Source: Deltaproteobacteria bacterium
GTDB lineage: Bacteria; Desulfobacterota; DSM-4660; Desulfatiglandales; HGW-15
Assembly (NCBI GenBank): GCA_019310525.1
Contig: JAFDEE010000031.1
Location: forward strand, 1-64,000
Length of the DNA: 64,000 nt
Reading direction: 5' to 3'
The notes under the pieces are model-generated. The model searched no databases. It was not told the origin of the DNA and saw only the letters and a program-made list of their open reading frames with translations. Positions 16,066 to 24,768 of the stretch are shown here, piece by piece; the first letter of the stretch is position 1; each line of letters begins with the position of its first letter. The position numbers and the translations under genes were made by a program.

Positions 16066-17769
16066 ATGGAAAAGGAATTGAAACTGCTCGAGGGATTCAC
16101 TCCTTACAGGAAAGAAGATGCTGAGCGGTATGACCGGCTCAGGTGGTGGTCGGGGTTGACCTTCGGGGATATCCTGGACAGGGCCGCGGCGGTCTATCCC
16201 GACAAGGAGGCCTTCGTGGACGGGGAGACGCGTCTCACTTACGCCCGGGCAAAGGATGCCGCCGACAGGCTCGCGGTCAGCCTGATGGACCTGGGTATCG
16301 AGCCGCTGGATCGGGTACTCGTCCAACTTCCCAACTGGAACGAGTTTGTTTACACCTATTTCGCACTTCAAAAGATCGGCGCCATCACTGTCCTCCTGAT
16401 CGACCGTTATCGGCAGTACGAGGTCCATCACCTCCTCCGTTTGACGGACGCCGTTGCCTGGATTCTGCCCGAGAGATATCGCAAGACCGACTACCTCCCC
16501 GTGATCCGGGACGTCCTGAGAGAGAATCCCCGGGTCAAACAGGTCATCCTCGCACGAGGGGGGTTCCACGAGGCATACTTGAATCTGGAGGAACTGATTG
16601 AGAATGCCGAGCTGTCGCCCCAAAACAAGGTGAGGTTGGAGGCGAGACGGCCCGACCCAAGGCAGGTGGCCCACATGGGACCCACGGGAGGGACAACGGG
16701 CCGTCCCAAGATCGTCCCCCGCACCCACAACGACCTGATCTGTGGATCCGAGTACGCTGCCAGGGCGTGGGAGATGAACGTCCACGATACTTGCCTGCTT
16801 GCCGGCCCTATCGGCCATGACTTGACTTTTTCCAAAGGGCTTCTGGCCAGCATATTGACTTACGGGAAGACCGTCTTCCTGGATTCCACCGATCCTGAGG
16901 ATATTTGCCGGACGATCGAGAAGGAGAGGGTGACCGCGGTGGTATGGGTGCCCACTCTGGCCAGGAGGCTGGTGGATTTCGAGGACTTGAAAAAATACGA
17001 TCTCGGGTCCCTGCAGAAGATGCATTGCGGGGGCGGGGCCAGCCACCCCGACCTGATCACGGCGGTCAGGGAAAGGCTCAAGTGCGAGTACTTCAACGCA
17101 TACGGAGCCACAGAGGGACAGAGCACCATGACGCGACCCGGCGATGATCTCGATACCCGGTTCAAGACCGTGGGAAGGCCCACATGCCCTTACGATACTT
17201 ACAAGGTCGTGGATCCCAATGGAAAAGAACAGCCCCCCAACACCCCCGGAGAACTGCTGGTCAAGGGCCCCGGGGTGTTCACGGGTTATTTCCGGAACCC
17301 GGAGGAGAATGAGAAGGCGATCGACAAGGACGGTTTTTTCAAGACGGGGGACGTGGCCAAGATCGATGAGCGGGGATACATTACGCTTACGGGCAGGATC
17401 AAGGAGATGATCAACCGGGGAGGAGAGAGTATAAGTGCCGTGGAGATCGAAAAACTGATCAGCGGGCACCCCGGTGTGGCCCTGTGCGCCGTCGTTCCCA
17501 TGCCCGACCCCGAGATGCACGAGAAGGTCTGCGCCTATGTCCAGCCCGAGGCGGGGGCCGATCTGAGTTTCGAAGGGATCATCTCCTTCCTGAAGGGGAA
17601 GAAGGTCTCTGTGCTTCATCTTCCTGAAAGAATCGAGTTTGTCGATTCCATGCCCTTCACCAAGGCGGAAAAGATCGACAAGAGGGCACTGAGGGCGGAT
17701 ATCGAGAAGAAGCTGGAAGCGGCCCGCCGGCGCTCGCCCCGGGGGGGTGCAGAGGTGGGGCGCAAGTGA
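16066..17769 (+). CDS. AMP-forming aryl-acid ligase (EntE/DhbE-like adenylating enzyme)
   Basis: About 567 aa. The adenylation motifs are present: GPTGGTTGRPKIVPRTH (A3), NAYGATEGQ (A5), FKTGDVAKID (A7), GRIKEMINRGGESISAVEIE (A8) and a C-terminal Lys in KAEKIDKRAL (A10). The N-terminus (GFTPYRKEDAERYDRLRWW) resembles 2,3-dihydroxybenzoate-AMP ligases rather than fatty acyl-CoA synthetases, pointing to an aromatic or small acid. The ATG at 16066 follows GGGGGACGAG. It lies 51 nt after the FAD subunit, so ligase plus reductase form a plausible aromatic-acid module. An alternative is that it feeds a starter acid to the ketosynthase cluster starting about 7 kb away. Confidence 0.85.
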   Translation: MEKELKLLEGFTPYRKEDAERYDRLRWWSGLTFGDILDRAAAVYPDKEAFVDGETRLTYARAKDAADRLAVSLMDLGIEPLDRVLVQLPNWNEFVYTYFALQKIGAITVLLIDRYRQYEVHHLLRLTDAVAWILPERYRKTDYLPVIRDVLRENPRVKQVILARGGFHEAYLNLEELIENAELSPQNKVRLEARRPDPRQVAHMGPTGGTTGRPKIVPRTHNDLICGSEYAARAWEMNVHDTCLLAGPIGHDLTFSKGLLASILTYGKTVFLDSTDPEDICRTIEKERVTAVVWVPTLARRLVDFEDLKKYDLGSLQKMHCGGGASHPDLITAVRERLKCEYFNAYGATEGQSTMTRPGDDLDTRFKTVGRPTCPYDTYKVVDPNGKEQPPNTPGELLVKGPGVFTGYFRNPEENEKAIDKDGFFKTGDVAKIDERGYITLTGRIKEMINRGGESISAVEIEKLISGHPGVALCAVVPMPDPEMHEKVCAYVQPEAGADLSFEGIISFLKGKKVSVLHLPERIEFVDSMPFTKAEKIDKRALRADIEKKLEAARRRSPRGGAEVGRK

Positions 17770-17787
17770 GAACACCCGGGCCCGGGG

Positions 17788-20358
17788 TCAGGAATGGGGT
17801 CGTCCGGTCCCGCGATCGGTACCTTTTCTCCCGGCCGCACCGCCCAGGAGCAAGGGAGCCAGCAGGAAGATCGAGGTGAGGAAACAGAGGCCGATCCCTA
17901 GAACAGCCAGATATCCCATGCTCCTCAGGCCGGGGTAGTGGGACAGGGAGATGGAACCGAAACCCACCAGGGTCGTAAGGGAGGTGAGGAGCACGGCGCG
18001 GCCGGTGACGGCGAAGGCCCCGGGCAATTCCCCGGCAGGGTGCTGGAGGTAGGTGTTGGTGAGATGGACTCCGTCGTCGATTCCGATCCCCACCAGCATG
18101 GGGAGGACGATCAGGTTGAAGAAGTTGAAGTCCATCCCCAGCAGGGCCATGAGGCCGGTCAGGAGCAGGAGACCCGTCCCGAGGGGCAGGACCGAGAGAA
18201 AGACCCATTGCGGTCGGCGGTAGTAGAGGAGCAGAACGATCAGGATGACCCCTCCAGCCAGCCAAAGGGATGATTCCAGGTTCTTGAGGATCAGGACCTT
18301 AAGATCGCTGGCGAGGATGGCGGCTCCTGTGAAATGGTAACGGCCCTCGGGAATTCCGGCCTCCTTCAAACGGTTCCTCACCAGGATTTCGAAATCCCTC
18401 GTATCGGAGCGGGACCATAGGTCCTTCAAGGGCATGAGATAGGTGACGGTCTTGAAGGCGTTGTCCTTCTTGATCAGGAAGGGCCTCAGGAGGTCCCGGA
18501 GTCCGGTCTTATCAAGAGATGAGGGAAGCAGGATCTCCCTGGAGGAGAAGGCCTTCTCCATACGGTCCAGGTAGACATCGTAGGCGGGCATCCACCTGAA
18601 CCCGGATTCCTTGAGTGCCGATCGAAAATCCGAGCGGATCCGTTTCATGTCGAAGAGGTCCGGGTGGGCGTGGAGGTATTCCAGGATCCGTCTTTGCCGA
18701 TCCGGGGGAGGGAACCATCGGCAGAGGCTCCTGACCCCTCCGATCTTTCCGGATTCCCGGAGCTTTTTCATGGCCCGGTACAGGGCCGAGGTGGTTTCCA
18801 GGACCTCGGCTTCCGAAGGCCCCTCGGTGACCAGGAGCACTTCCGCCGCGGACCCCCCCAGCCACTCCGTGATGTGCTCCTGGAGCTTGAAGAGGCCCTG
18901 ATCCGGCGGGCGGAAGTTTCGGAGGTTGTCGTCGAAACGGACACGGGTCCCTGGAATGGCCAGGAGACAGGCCGCAAGGAGGACCGTGGCGATTACACTC
19001 TTCCTGTGCCTCTTCATGAAGAAAAACAATGGGTCGAGCCCGAAATCCCTGACCTGCTCGGGCAGGTGACCTCGCCCCTTGCGGGAGAAGGCCACAAGGA
19101 GGGCGGGCAGCACGAAGAGCATCGCGAGCAGGCAGAAGAGAATCCCCGTCCCGGTCAAGGTCCCCAATTGCCGAAATCCCCCGAAATCCGAAATGCCGAT
19201 GGAGAAGAAGGCGGCGGACGTGGTCAATCCCCCCATCAGGATCCCCTTGCCACTCTCCTGGAAGGTCCTTTTGAGTCGTTCCTCCACTCCGGCGGAATCA
19301 TCCGACGCCCCGCAAAAACGGTTCAGGATATGAATGGCGAAGTCCACCCCGAGGCCCACCAGAACGCAGGAGAAAACGCCGCTCAGGATATTGATGGAAT
19401 GGAAGGCGAAGCCGGCGAATCCCAGGGTCCACAGCAGGCTTAGGGCCAGGGGGAGGCCCATGTACCATAGCGACCAGAGACTCCTGAAGGCCAGGGCGAA
19501 CAGGACCATGATTCCCAGTAGAGAGGTTAGGAGGGTGTTCCGGATGTCCCTTTTGGTGGCGGCCTCGTCCCTTAGGGCGATGGGGTAACCCCCGGCGTAA
19601 GTCACCAGGGGAGAAGGGATTCCAAGGTCCCTGCCCTCCTTCTCAAACCGGTTCCGGACCCTTTGTTCGGCCTGCCGGATCTCGGTCATCAGGCGCCGGC
19701 TGTAGTCCACGTCCTGGGGTGGACCGGTCGGTTCCAGGAAGAGGAAGTAGATTCTTCCATCCCTGGTTCTGAAATACCCCCCGGGGGAAACAAAACCCTG
19801 CCCGGGCAAGGTGAGCGGGCCGTCGCCCTTCCAGAAATCCCGGAGACCCAAGGGGTCATGCAGGATCAGCTCTTTGCCCGCGAATCCGATGGGAGAGGCA
19901 AGAAGGGCGCGGTTTTTTTGTGTCTGCTCCCGGATCCCCTCACTTGAAAGTCTCCTGGTAAGGCGGGGGAGGTCCCCCGGCCGGAGAAAGACAGGGAAGT
20001 GTTCCATGAGGCGGGAGAGCAAGGACGAGAGCTTCTTTTGGTCTGCCTTGTACCGGACCGCCCGCACCTGGGGAAGGGACAGGTATTCACCGGCCAGCAT
20101 GTCCACGAAGTTCCGTATTTTTTCTGGATCCGCTCCTGCAGGGATCTCCACAAGGACCACCAGGAGGGACTGAACCCCGATCTCCTCTGTGACTTCGAGA
20201 AAGGACCGCGTGCCTGGATGATTCGATGGAAGGAGCGAAAAGAGATCGGTATTGAGCTTGAGCCGGGCAAGACCGAAGATCGCACCGAGGCTCAAGGCCA
20301 GGGCGAGGACCAGAACGGCCCTGTAATGACGGAACAGGATCCGGTGAAAAGGGTACAT
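17788..20358 (-). CDS. MMPL/RND-superfamily lipid exporter
   Basis: About 856 aa. The layout is an N-terminal helix (ILFRHYRAVLVLALALSLG), a large periplasmic loop, five to six helices around 270-420, then a second helix/loop/helix repeat. This is the internally duplicated RND/MMPL fold, with sterol-sensing-domain-like blocks (ILSGVFSCVLVGLGVDFAIH and MLVGIGIDDGVHL). Homologues export hopanoids, carotenoid glycolipids or polyketide lipids. I start at the ATG at 20358, which follows the upstream stop by 22 nt; an earlier in-frame start would overlap that gene. It is the last gene of a five-gene operon and the likely exporter of the product made by the divergent ketosynthase operon. Confidence 0.85.
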   Translation of the reverse strand: MYPFHRILFRHYRAVLVLALALSLGAIFGLARLKLNTDLFSLLPSNHPGTRSFLEVTEEIGVQSLLVVLVEIPAGADPEKIRNFVDMLAGEYLSLPQVRAVRYKADQKKLSSLLSRLMEHFPVFLRPGDLPRLTRRLSSEGIREQTQKNRALLASPIGFAGKELILHDPLGLRDFWKGDGPLTLPGQGFVSPGGYFRTRDGRIYFLFLEPTGPPQDVDYSRRLMTEIRQAEQRVRNRFEKEGRDLGIPSPLVTYAGGYPIALRDEAATKRDIRNTLLTSLLGIMVLFALAFRSLWSLWYMGLPLALSLLWTLGFAGFAFHSINILSGVFSCVLVGLGVDFAIHILNRFCGASDDSAGVEERLKRTFQESGKGILMGGLTTSAAFFSIGISDFGGFRQLGTLTGTGILFCLLAMLFVLPALLVAFSRKGRGHLPEQVRDFGLDPLFFFMKRHRKSVIATVLLAACLLAIPGTRVRFDDNLRNFRPPDQGLFKLQEHITEWLGGSAAEVLLVTEGPSEAEVLETTSALYRAMKKLRESGKIGGVRSLCRWFPPPDRQRRILEYLHAHPDLFDMKRIRSDFRSALKESGFRWMPAYDVYLDRMEKAFSSREILLPSSLDKTGLRDLLRPFLIKKDNAFKTVTYLMPLKDLWSRSDTRDFEILVRNRLKEAGIPEGRYHFTGAAILASDLKVLILKNLESSLWLAGGVILIVLLLYYRRPQWVFLSVLPLGTGLLLLTGLMALLGMDFNFFNLIVLPMLVGIGIDDGVHLTNTYLQHPAGELPGAFAVTGRAVLLTSLTTLVGFGSISLSHYPGLRSMGYLAVLGIGLCFLTSIFLLAPLLLGGAAGRKGTDRGTGRPHS

Positions 20359-20380
20359 GTCTTGAACCCTGGAGGGTTTG

Positions 20381-21760
20381 TCAACCCCGGTTGAGCATCT
20401 TGTTTGCAAAATACTTCCGCCACAGGGAGTCGGCTATCTCTGCGTATTGCTCCGCGTAAGCGTCCATGGCCGGGGCCAGGTGCTCGTAGACGATTTCGGC
20501 CCCCTCGTGGGTGAAGTAGGCATTGTGCTCGAAGATGGCGTTTCGGCCGATTTCGGGCCTGTCGATGATGGTGCATGGCCGCAGGAGATTGTCGTAAGCA
20601 GGAAGGCAGGATCGGATATGCCGGAAAAGCGGGGAGTCGATGGCTTCCTGCAGGGAGCTTGTGCGGATGTTGTGGGTGGCATAATGGCAGAACACACAGG
20701 GCTCCACGTCCCCGTTGGCGTTGACGTGAAAATACTTTCTTCCCCCGGCGATGCAGCCCCCCACTACCGGGCCGTCGTTCCAGAAATCCGCCAGGAGAAT
20801 GGGCTTGGCCGCCCTGAGGGCCGTCAGGCGCTCGAATTGACGGCCCCTTTGTTCCGGCGTGGGCATGAGATCCAGGTTGGGTTCCCGGCCGATGGGGACG
20901 TACATGAAATACCAGCCCAGGATGCAGCCCTTCTCGATCATGAAATCTACGAATTCGTCGCTGCTGAGAAGATCCGCATTTTCACGGGTCAGGGTGGCTG
21001 AAAAACCGAAAAGGACCCGGGCCTCCCGCAGGAGGTCCATGGCCTTCATGACCCGGGCGAACTGGCCCTTACCGCGCCGCCTGTCTGTCTCCTCCTCGTA
21101 TCCTTCCACGCTGATGGCAGGGATCACATTTCCCACCTCGGCCAGCCGCCTGCAAGCGGCCTCGTCGATCAGGCTCCCGTTGGTGTACATATGGAAGATC
21201 ACGTCATTGTGCTTCTCGAAGAGTTCAAAGATCCTCGGATAGAAAAGGGGTTCGCCCCCCGAAACAACGCAGAAATGGATCCCCATCTCCTTGGCCTGGC
21301 GGAAGACCCAGTCCACCTCTTCGAAGCGAAGCTCCGCTGACTTCTCATAGGAACCGGCATAGCACCCGTAGCAGTTGAGGTTGCATTTCATGCTGGGACT
21401 GATCACGAAAAATCCGGGGGGATAGAAACCGCCGTTGTTTTCCGCGAAGGCCTTCCTGCGGTTGGTGCCCACCAGCAACTGGTTGATGATGAAGGCCCGG
21501 ATGATGGTCCTGCGGTGATGAGGGTTGGTGCCCCTTAGAATTCGCCGCGTGACCGCCAGGCTGGGGTGGTTCCTGTCGAACAGGTCCCGGATCCACCGGA
21601 TCTTGGCCACATAGTAATCTTTCCTGACGAGCCTTTCGGCCAGCAGGGCGAGGAGGTGGTAAGCCCACCGGAAGAGTTGGTCGTTCCTGATATGGGCCAG
21701 GAGGGCGAAGAGCAGATCCAGGGCGTGAACCAGGATTCTCTGCTTTAAATTAAGAATCAT
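20381..21760 (-). CDS. Radical SAM enzyme with SPASM-like C-terminus
   Basis: About 459 aa. The radical SAM motif CNLNCYGC lies near residue 128, followed by VVSGGEPLFYP and a C-terminal Cys-rich segment (GGCIAGGRKYFHVNANGD then EPCVFCHY and RPC) typical of auxiliary-cluster (SPASM/twitch) binding. The first 110 residues are helical and hydrophobic in part (LDLLFALLAHI), perhaps membrane-associated. The ATG at 21760 has AAGGAGG nine bases upstream, better than an earlier ATG at 21787. It sits between a small membrane protein and the MMPL exporter. Its substrate is unknown; lipid or peptide modification is possible. Confidence 0.8.
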   Translation of the reverse strand: MILNLKQRILVHALDLLFALLAHIRNDQLFRWAYHLLALLAERLVRKDYYVAKIRWIRDLFDRNHPSLAVTRRILRGTNPHHRRTIIRAFIINQLLVGTNRRKAFAENNGGFYPPGFFVISPSMKCNLNCYGCYAGSYEKSAELRFEEVDWVFRQAKEMGIHFCVVSGGEPLFYPRIFELFEKHNDVIFHMYTNGSLIDEAACRRLAEVGNVIPAISVEGYEEETDRRRGKGQFARVMKAMDLLREARVLFGFSATLTRENADLLSSDEFVDFMIEKGCILGWYFMYVPIGREPNLDLMPTPEQRGRQFERLTALRAAKPILLADFWNDGPVVGGCIAGGRKYFHVNANGDVEPCVFCHYATHNIRTSSLQEAIDSPLFRHIRSCLPAYDNLLRPCTIIDRPEIGRNAIFEHNAYFTHEGAEIVYEHLAPAMDAYAEQYAEIADSLWRKYFANKMLNRG

Positions 21761-21855
21761 TGGGAGTGTCCTCCTTATAGGGTTCATGCACCTTCGTCGG
21801 GATACCCTGTAGCTTGGCTGCAGGGAGGAGTGGCGGGTGCTTCATTCTTTTCGCA

Positions 21856-22350
21856 TCAGAACAGTGCCCACAACTGCTTCATGGTTTCTCCTATTCCGTA
21901 AATAAAAATGCAGCCCAAGGCGCTTCCCAGGACCAGGAGAGGATAACTGGCCGTTTTGGGTAGTTTAAGGAGATGGGATAGGAGCACTCCGCTCCACATG
22001 CCGCATCCCTTCAAGGGAGTCATGGTTACGGCAACCACCCCCGGCATTCCCAGGAGGCGCATCCACCCGAAGATCTTGGAATCCAGAAGTTTCTGTTCTT
22101 TCTTCTCCGCCCTCCCCTTGAGTCTCTTGAAAAGTGCACTGTCCGAAACCGCTCCGTAGAGATGGTATAGGAACGGGACCTGGATGGTGTCGAGCAGCAC
22201 GACCACCGGGAGGAGAAAGGAGATCCGGTATCCGAGAAACTGGGCGCTCAGGACGGCGGCGGGCCTTCCCCCCAGGATATAGAGGGGTATGAAGTAGATC
22301 ACGAAGTGATCCGACAGGTTCTGCTTCAGGTAAGTGAGGGTGTCGAGCAT
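21856..22350 (-). CDS. Small integral membrane protein, possibly small multidrug export family
   Basis: About 164 aa with four likely membrane segments (near 15-40, 46-66, 95-120 and 133-158). The motif GCGMWSGVLLSHLLKL and the general pattern recall the putative small multidrug-export family (sm_multidrug_ex), but I am not certain. A charged loop, KRLKGRAEKKEQK, lies mid-protein. It occupies the third position of the leftward operon, with gaps of about 50-95 nt to its neighbours. Its role in this locus is unknown. Confidence 0.65.
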   Translation of the reverse strand: MLDTLTYLKQNLSDHFVIYFIPLYILGGRPAAVLSAQFLGYRISFLLPVVVLLDTIQVPFLYHLYGAVSDSALFKRLKGRAEKKEQKLLDSKIFGWMRLLGMPGVVAVTMTPLKGCGMWSGVLLSHLLKLPKTASYPLLVLGSALGCIFIYGIGETMKQLWALF

Positions 22351-22397
22351 GGTGATATCGATGGGTTGTCCGGGCCCAGTTTTTTTGAGACGAGACT

Positions 22398-23246
22398 TTA
22401 TCCGAGTCGGGGCTTCATTTCAAGGCCTTCCAGGTATCCCTCGACCGAGGTGAAGGAAAAGTCCTCAAGAAGGCGGCGCATCCTTTCCGGCGTGCTTTTC
22501 ACCCGGGCATTCAACACAAAGCGTCTTGAGAGGGGGAGGGGGATCCTCGGCGGACGGGGATCGAACTCACGAGGATGCAGGAAGATCACCGCCGGATAGC
22601 CGCGCCGGTTCAACCCGCGGATCGCGGCCCGGATGAGGGAATACGGAAAGACCCGTAACCCCCATCCCCCGCCGATGGGGAGGTTGAGAAATGGGGTTTC
22701 CCGGACTAGGGGGGGAAACTCCCACAGAGCTCCCACCCGGGTCATCCGCCGATGGGGTGAAGTGGGGTAGCTTGGATTCCCGATGACAGGCAGTGGAGCC
22801 ATGCTGGAATCGTACCGGATCCCTTCGCCGGCAAGGATCTCCAGGGCCCAGAGGGAATCATCCCTGATGGACCACTCCGGGGCCCGGAATCCCTCTGCGG
22901 GGGAACCGGTGATCTCCGAGAGGACCTCAAGCGCTCTCACCAGGTCTTCCCTGAATTGATCCGGGCTCTGGGTGTAGACCCGGCGGTGGTGGAACCCGTG
23001 GGTGGCGATCTCGTGTCCCCTAGCCTTGATCTCGCGGATGAGGTCGGGCTCTCTTTCGGCCACGTATCCCAGGACGAAGAAGGTGGCCCTTGCCCGGAAC
23101 TCGTGAAGGAGATCCAGGATCTTCCGGGTGTTCGGGAGAACCCTGGCCTCCAGCCGGTTCCAGGCGCTCTCGGGGAGCTGGTTTTCGATGCCGCAGATGT
23201 GAAACCAGTCTTCCACGTCGATGGTCAGGATATTTGGTATGCTCAT
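22398..23246 (-). CDS. Polysaccharide deacetylase (NodB domain, DUF3473-like tail)
   Basis: About 282 aa. It starts NILTIDVEDWFHI, the Asp-Asp metal/catalytic motif seen in exopolysaccharide-locus deacetylases. Further motifs are EIATHGFHHR (metal His pair) and GFRAPEWSI. The C-terminal AVIFLHPREFDPRPPR segment resembles the DUF3473 extension of that subgroup. It would remove N-acetyl or formyl groups from a sugar. No signal peptide is seen, so it probably acts in the cytoplasm on a lipid-linked or nucleotide-linked sugar. Its start overlaps the ATP-grasp stop by 4 bp, indicating translational coupling. Confidence 0.85.
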   Translation of the reverse strand: MSIPNILTIDVEDWFHICGIENQLPESAWNRLEARVLPNTRKILDLLHEFRARATFFVLGYVAEREPDLIREIKARGHEIATHGFHHRRVYTQSPDQFREDLVRALEVLSEITGSPAEGFRAPEWSIRDDSLWALEILAGEGIRYDSSMAPLPVIGNPSYPTSPHRRMTRVGALWEFPPLVRETPFLNLPIGGGWGLRVFPYSLIRAAIRGLNRRGYPAVIFLHPREFDPRPPRIPLPLSRRFVLNARVKSTPERMRRLLEDFSFTSVEGYLEGLEMKPRLG

Positions 23247-24433
23247 ATTCTTCTCTGTCTCAATCGGGCCTTCATGTCCCTGTCGTAGAGAAAAGTGAGG
23301 GGAGTCAGGAGTCGTCCCAGGGTCGGGAGGGGATCCTTCAGGGACAGGATGTCATAGGAAGTTTTTCGGTCGAAAAAACGAAAGAAGGAGGGATTCAATT
23401 TCATGCGCCGGGGATTGTGAAGAAAGTGAAGGATGTCACCGGGGAGGAGCCACCGGCACCGCACCCCGACCTTGTATCGATCCACGGGCGGAAAGTTCTC
23501 TCCCAGGGACATGCGGTAAAGAAGGTAGGGGAAATTGACGCCCGATGCGATAGCAAGGGCCAGGGAGCCCCAGAACCTCGGGTTGATTTCCATGAGCTTG
23601 CATATCCCGTCCCGTGGATCCAGTTTGAATTCCACCATGGCCACGCCGGTCCATTCAAGGGCCTCAAGCAGGGTTCGGGCCATTTCAAGAAGATCGTCCC
23701 TCCTGACACTTTCCCTGAGGGTGCTGGCGCCCCCCGAAACGGGGTACTCCCTCAGCCTCTTGTGGACGAAGGAGGCCCTGACCCGGTGGTTCTCGTCCAT
23801 CAGGATACTGGCCCCGAAACCCGCTCCTTCCCTCGGTATGTATTCCTGGATCAAGGGAAAAGGAAAGATCCTATGGATCGCCCGGTACTGCCCGGCCAGG
23901 GCCTCCGGGCCGTGCACGTAAGAGACCCCGAGGGCCCCTGAGGAGATCCTGGGCTTGATGACCAGAGGGTAGGGAAGTTTTCGGGCGACTCTCTCGACCT
24001 CTGCAGGGTCCCTGAACCGCCAGGTCTTTGGCGAGGGAATTCCAAGCCGACCGGCCAATCTAAGGACCGATCCCTTGTCCCGGGCGGCGGCAAGCTTCTC
24101 AGGGGGGACGATGGGGAGGTAGGTCCATTGAGAGAAATCCTTGAGGTGCCGGGAAACGAGTTCGAGAGTGGCATCCTCCATGGGCAGCAGCAATCGATAG
24201 CGGTTCCGGGAGAACAGGCTGAGCAGTCGATCCACGAACCCCTCAGGGTCCAGGAGAGGAGAGGGGTACCGGACCCTGCGGCAACAGTACCGTGAAAAGG
24301 CAGCCGTGGCCAACCACGTGGTCTCACCCACCGTGACCCCCACCCCCTTCTTTCCGAGGGCACGGACAGCGGCCAGGGTTTTTCTCCAGTGACCATCCGT
24401 GATGAAAACTTCGCCTTGTCTTTGCTCCATCAT
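23243..24433 (-). CDS. ATP-grasp carboxylate-amine ligase
   Basis: About 396 aa. An ATP-grasp domain spans roughly 110-310: LVIKPRISSGALGV (lysine contacting ATP), LIQEYIPREGAGFG and the metal-binding MEINPRFWGS near 280. The N-terminal 100 residues form a pre-ATP-grasp fold (VFITDGHWRKTLAAVRALG). Such enzymes form amide or peptide-like bonds between a carboxylate and an amine. It is the first gene of the leftward operon and is coupled to the deacetylase, so one possibility is attachment of an amino acid to a deacetylated amino sugar; this is inference. The start is ATGATG, with the second Met equally possible. Confidence 0.82.
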   Translation of the reverse strand: MMEQRQGEVFITDGHWRKTLAAVRALGKKGVGVTVGETTWLATAAFSRYCCRRVRYPSPLLDPEGFVDRLLSLFSRNRYRLLLPMEDATLELVSRHLKDFSQWTYLPIVPPEKLAAARDKGSVLRLAGRLGIPSPKTWRFRDPAEVERVARKLPYPLVIKPRISSGALGVSYVHGPEALAGQYRAIHRIFPFPLIQEYIPREGAGFGASILMDENHRVRASFVHKRLREYPVSGGASTLRESVRRDDLLEMARTLLEALEWTGVAMVEFKLDPRDGICKLMEINPRFWGSLALAIASGVNFPYLLYRMSLGENFPPVDRYKVGVRCRWLLPGDILHFLHNPRRMKLNPSFFRFFDRKTSYDILSLKDPLPTLGRLLTPLTFLYDRDMKARLRQRRI

Positions 24434-24545
24434 GTCCGCCGGGGGACTCTTCGTCCCTTCAAATGCTTTGTCACGACCCGGAAAAAATGCTATAGAATGC
24501 CCCTGAAATTGGCAACCGATTATTCCTGTCTTGGGGATTTAGTTA

Positions 24546-24715
24546 GTGTCCATCCATGAATGAGAAAATTTGGGCAAGGTCAAGGAAGGCGAAAATTTTA
24601 ACCGCCCCGCTTGGGACGACAAGCGGGACAAGCATCCATACATTGAAGTATTTCAAGGATTAAAATTTGAGCCTGACGCAGAGATTGCGGAAATTAGCCA
24701 TTTATGGATGGGCAC
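24546..24715. mobile_element. Inverted-repeat element, family 2 copy D1
   Basis: The ends GTGTCCATCCATGAATG and, on the other strand, GTGCCCATCCATAAATG are inverted repeats. TAGTTA precedes and TAGTCA follows, a 6-bp target duplication with one mismatch. The core (CAAGGTCAAGGAAGGC, GAAAATTTTAACCG, ATTGAAGTATTT, then GGATTAAAATTTGAGCC) is shared with D2 and D3. D1 also carries an extra hairpin (CCCGCTTGGG...AAGCGGG) in the middle. It separates the two divergent operons and lies just upstream of the ketoreductase. Confidence 0.8.
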
Positions 24716-24768
24716 TAGTCAAGGACGAATTCTCCGGGGAACCCCCGGGGTGAAGGAGAGGTTGGGAC

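Noticed and set aside
16006-17775. Long open frame of 589 codons on the minus strand
   Set aside because: It is fully antisense to the adenylating ligase at 16066-17769, whose motifs are unambiguous. High GC produces long mirror frames.
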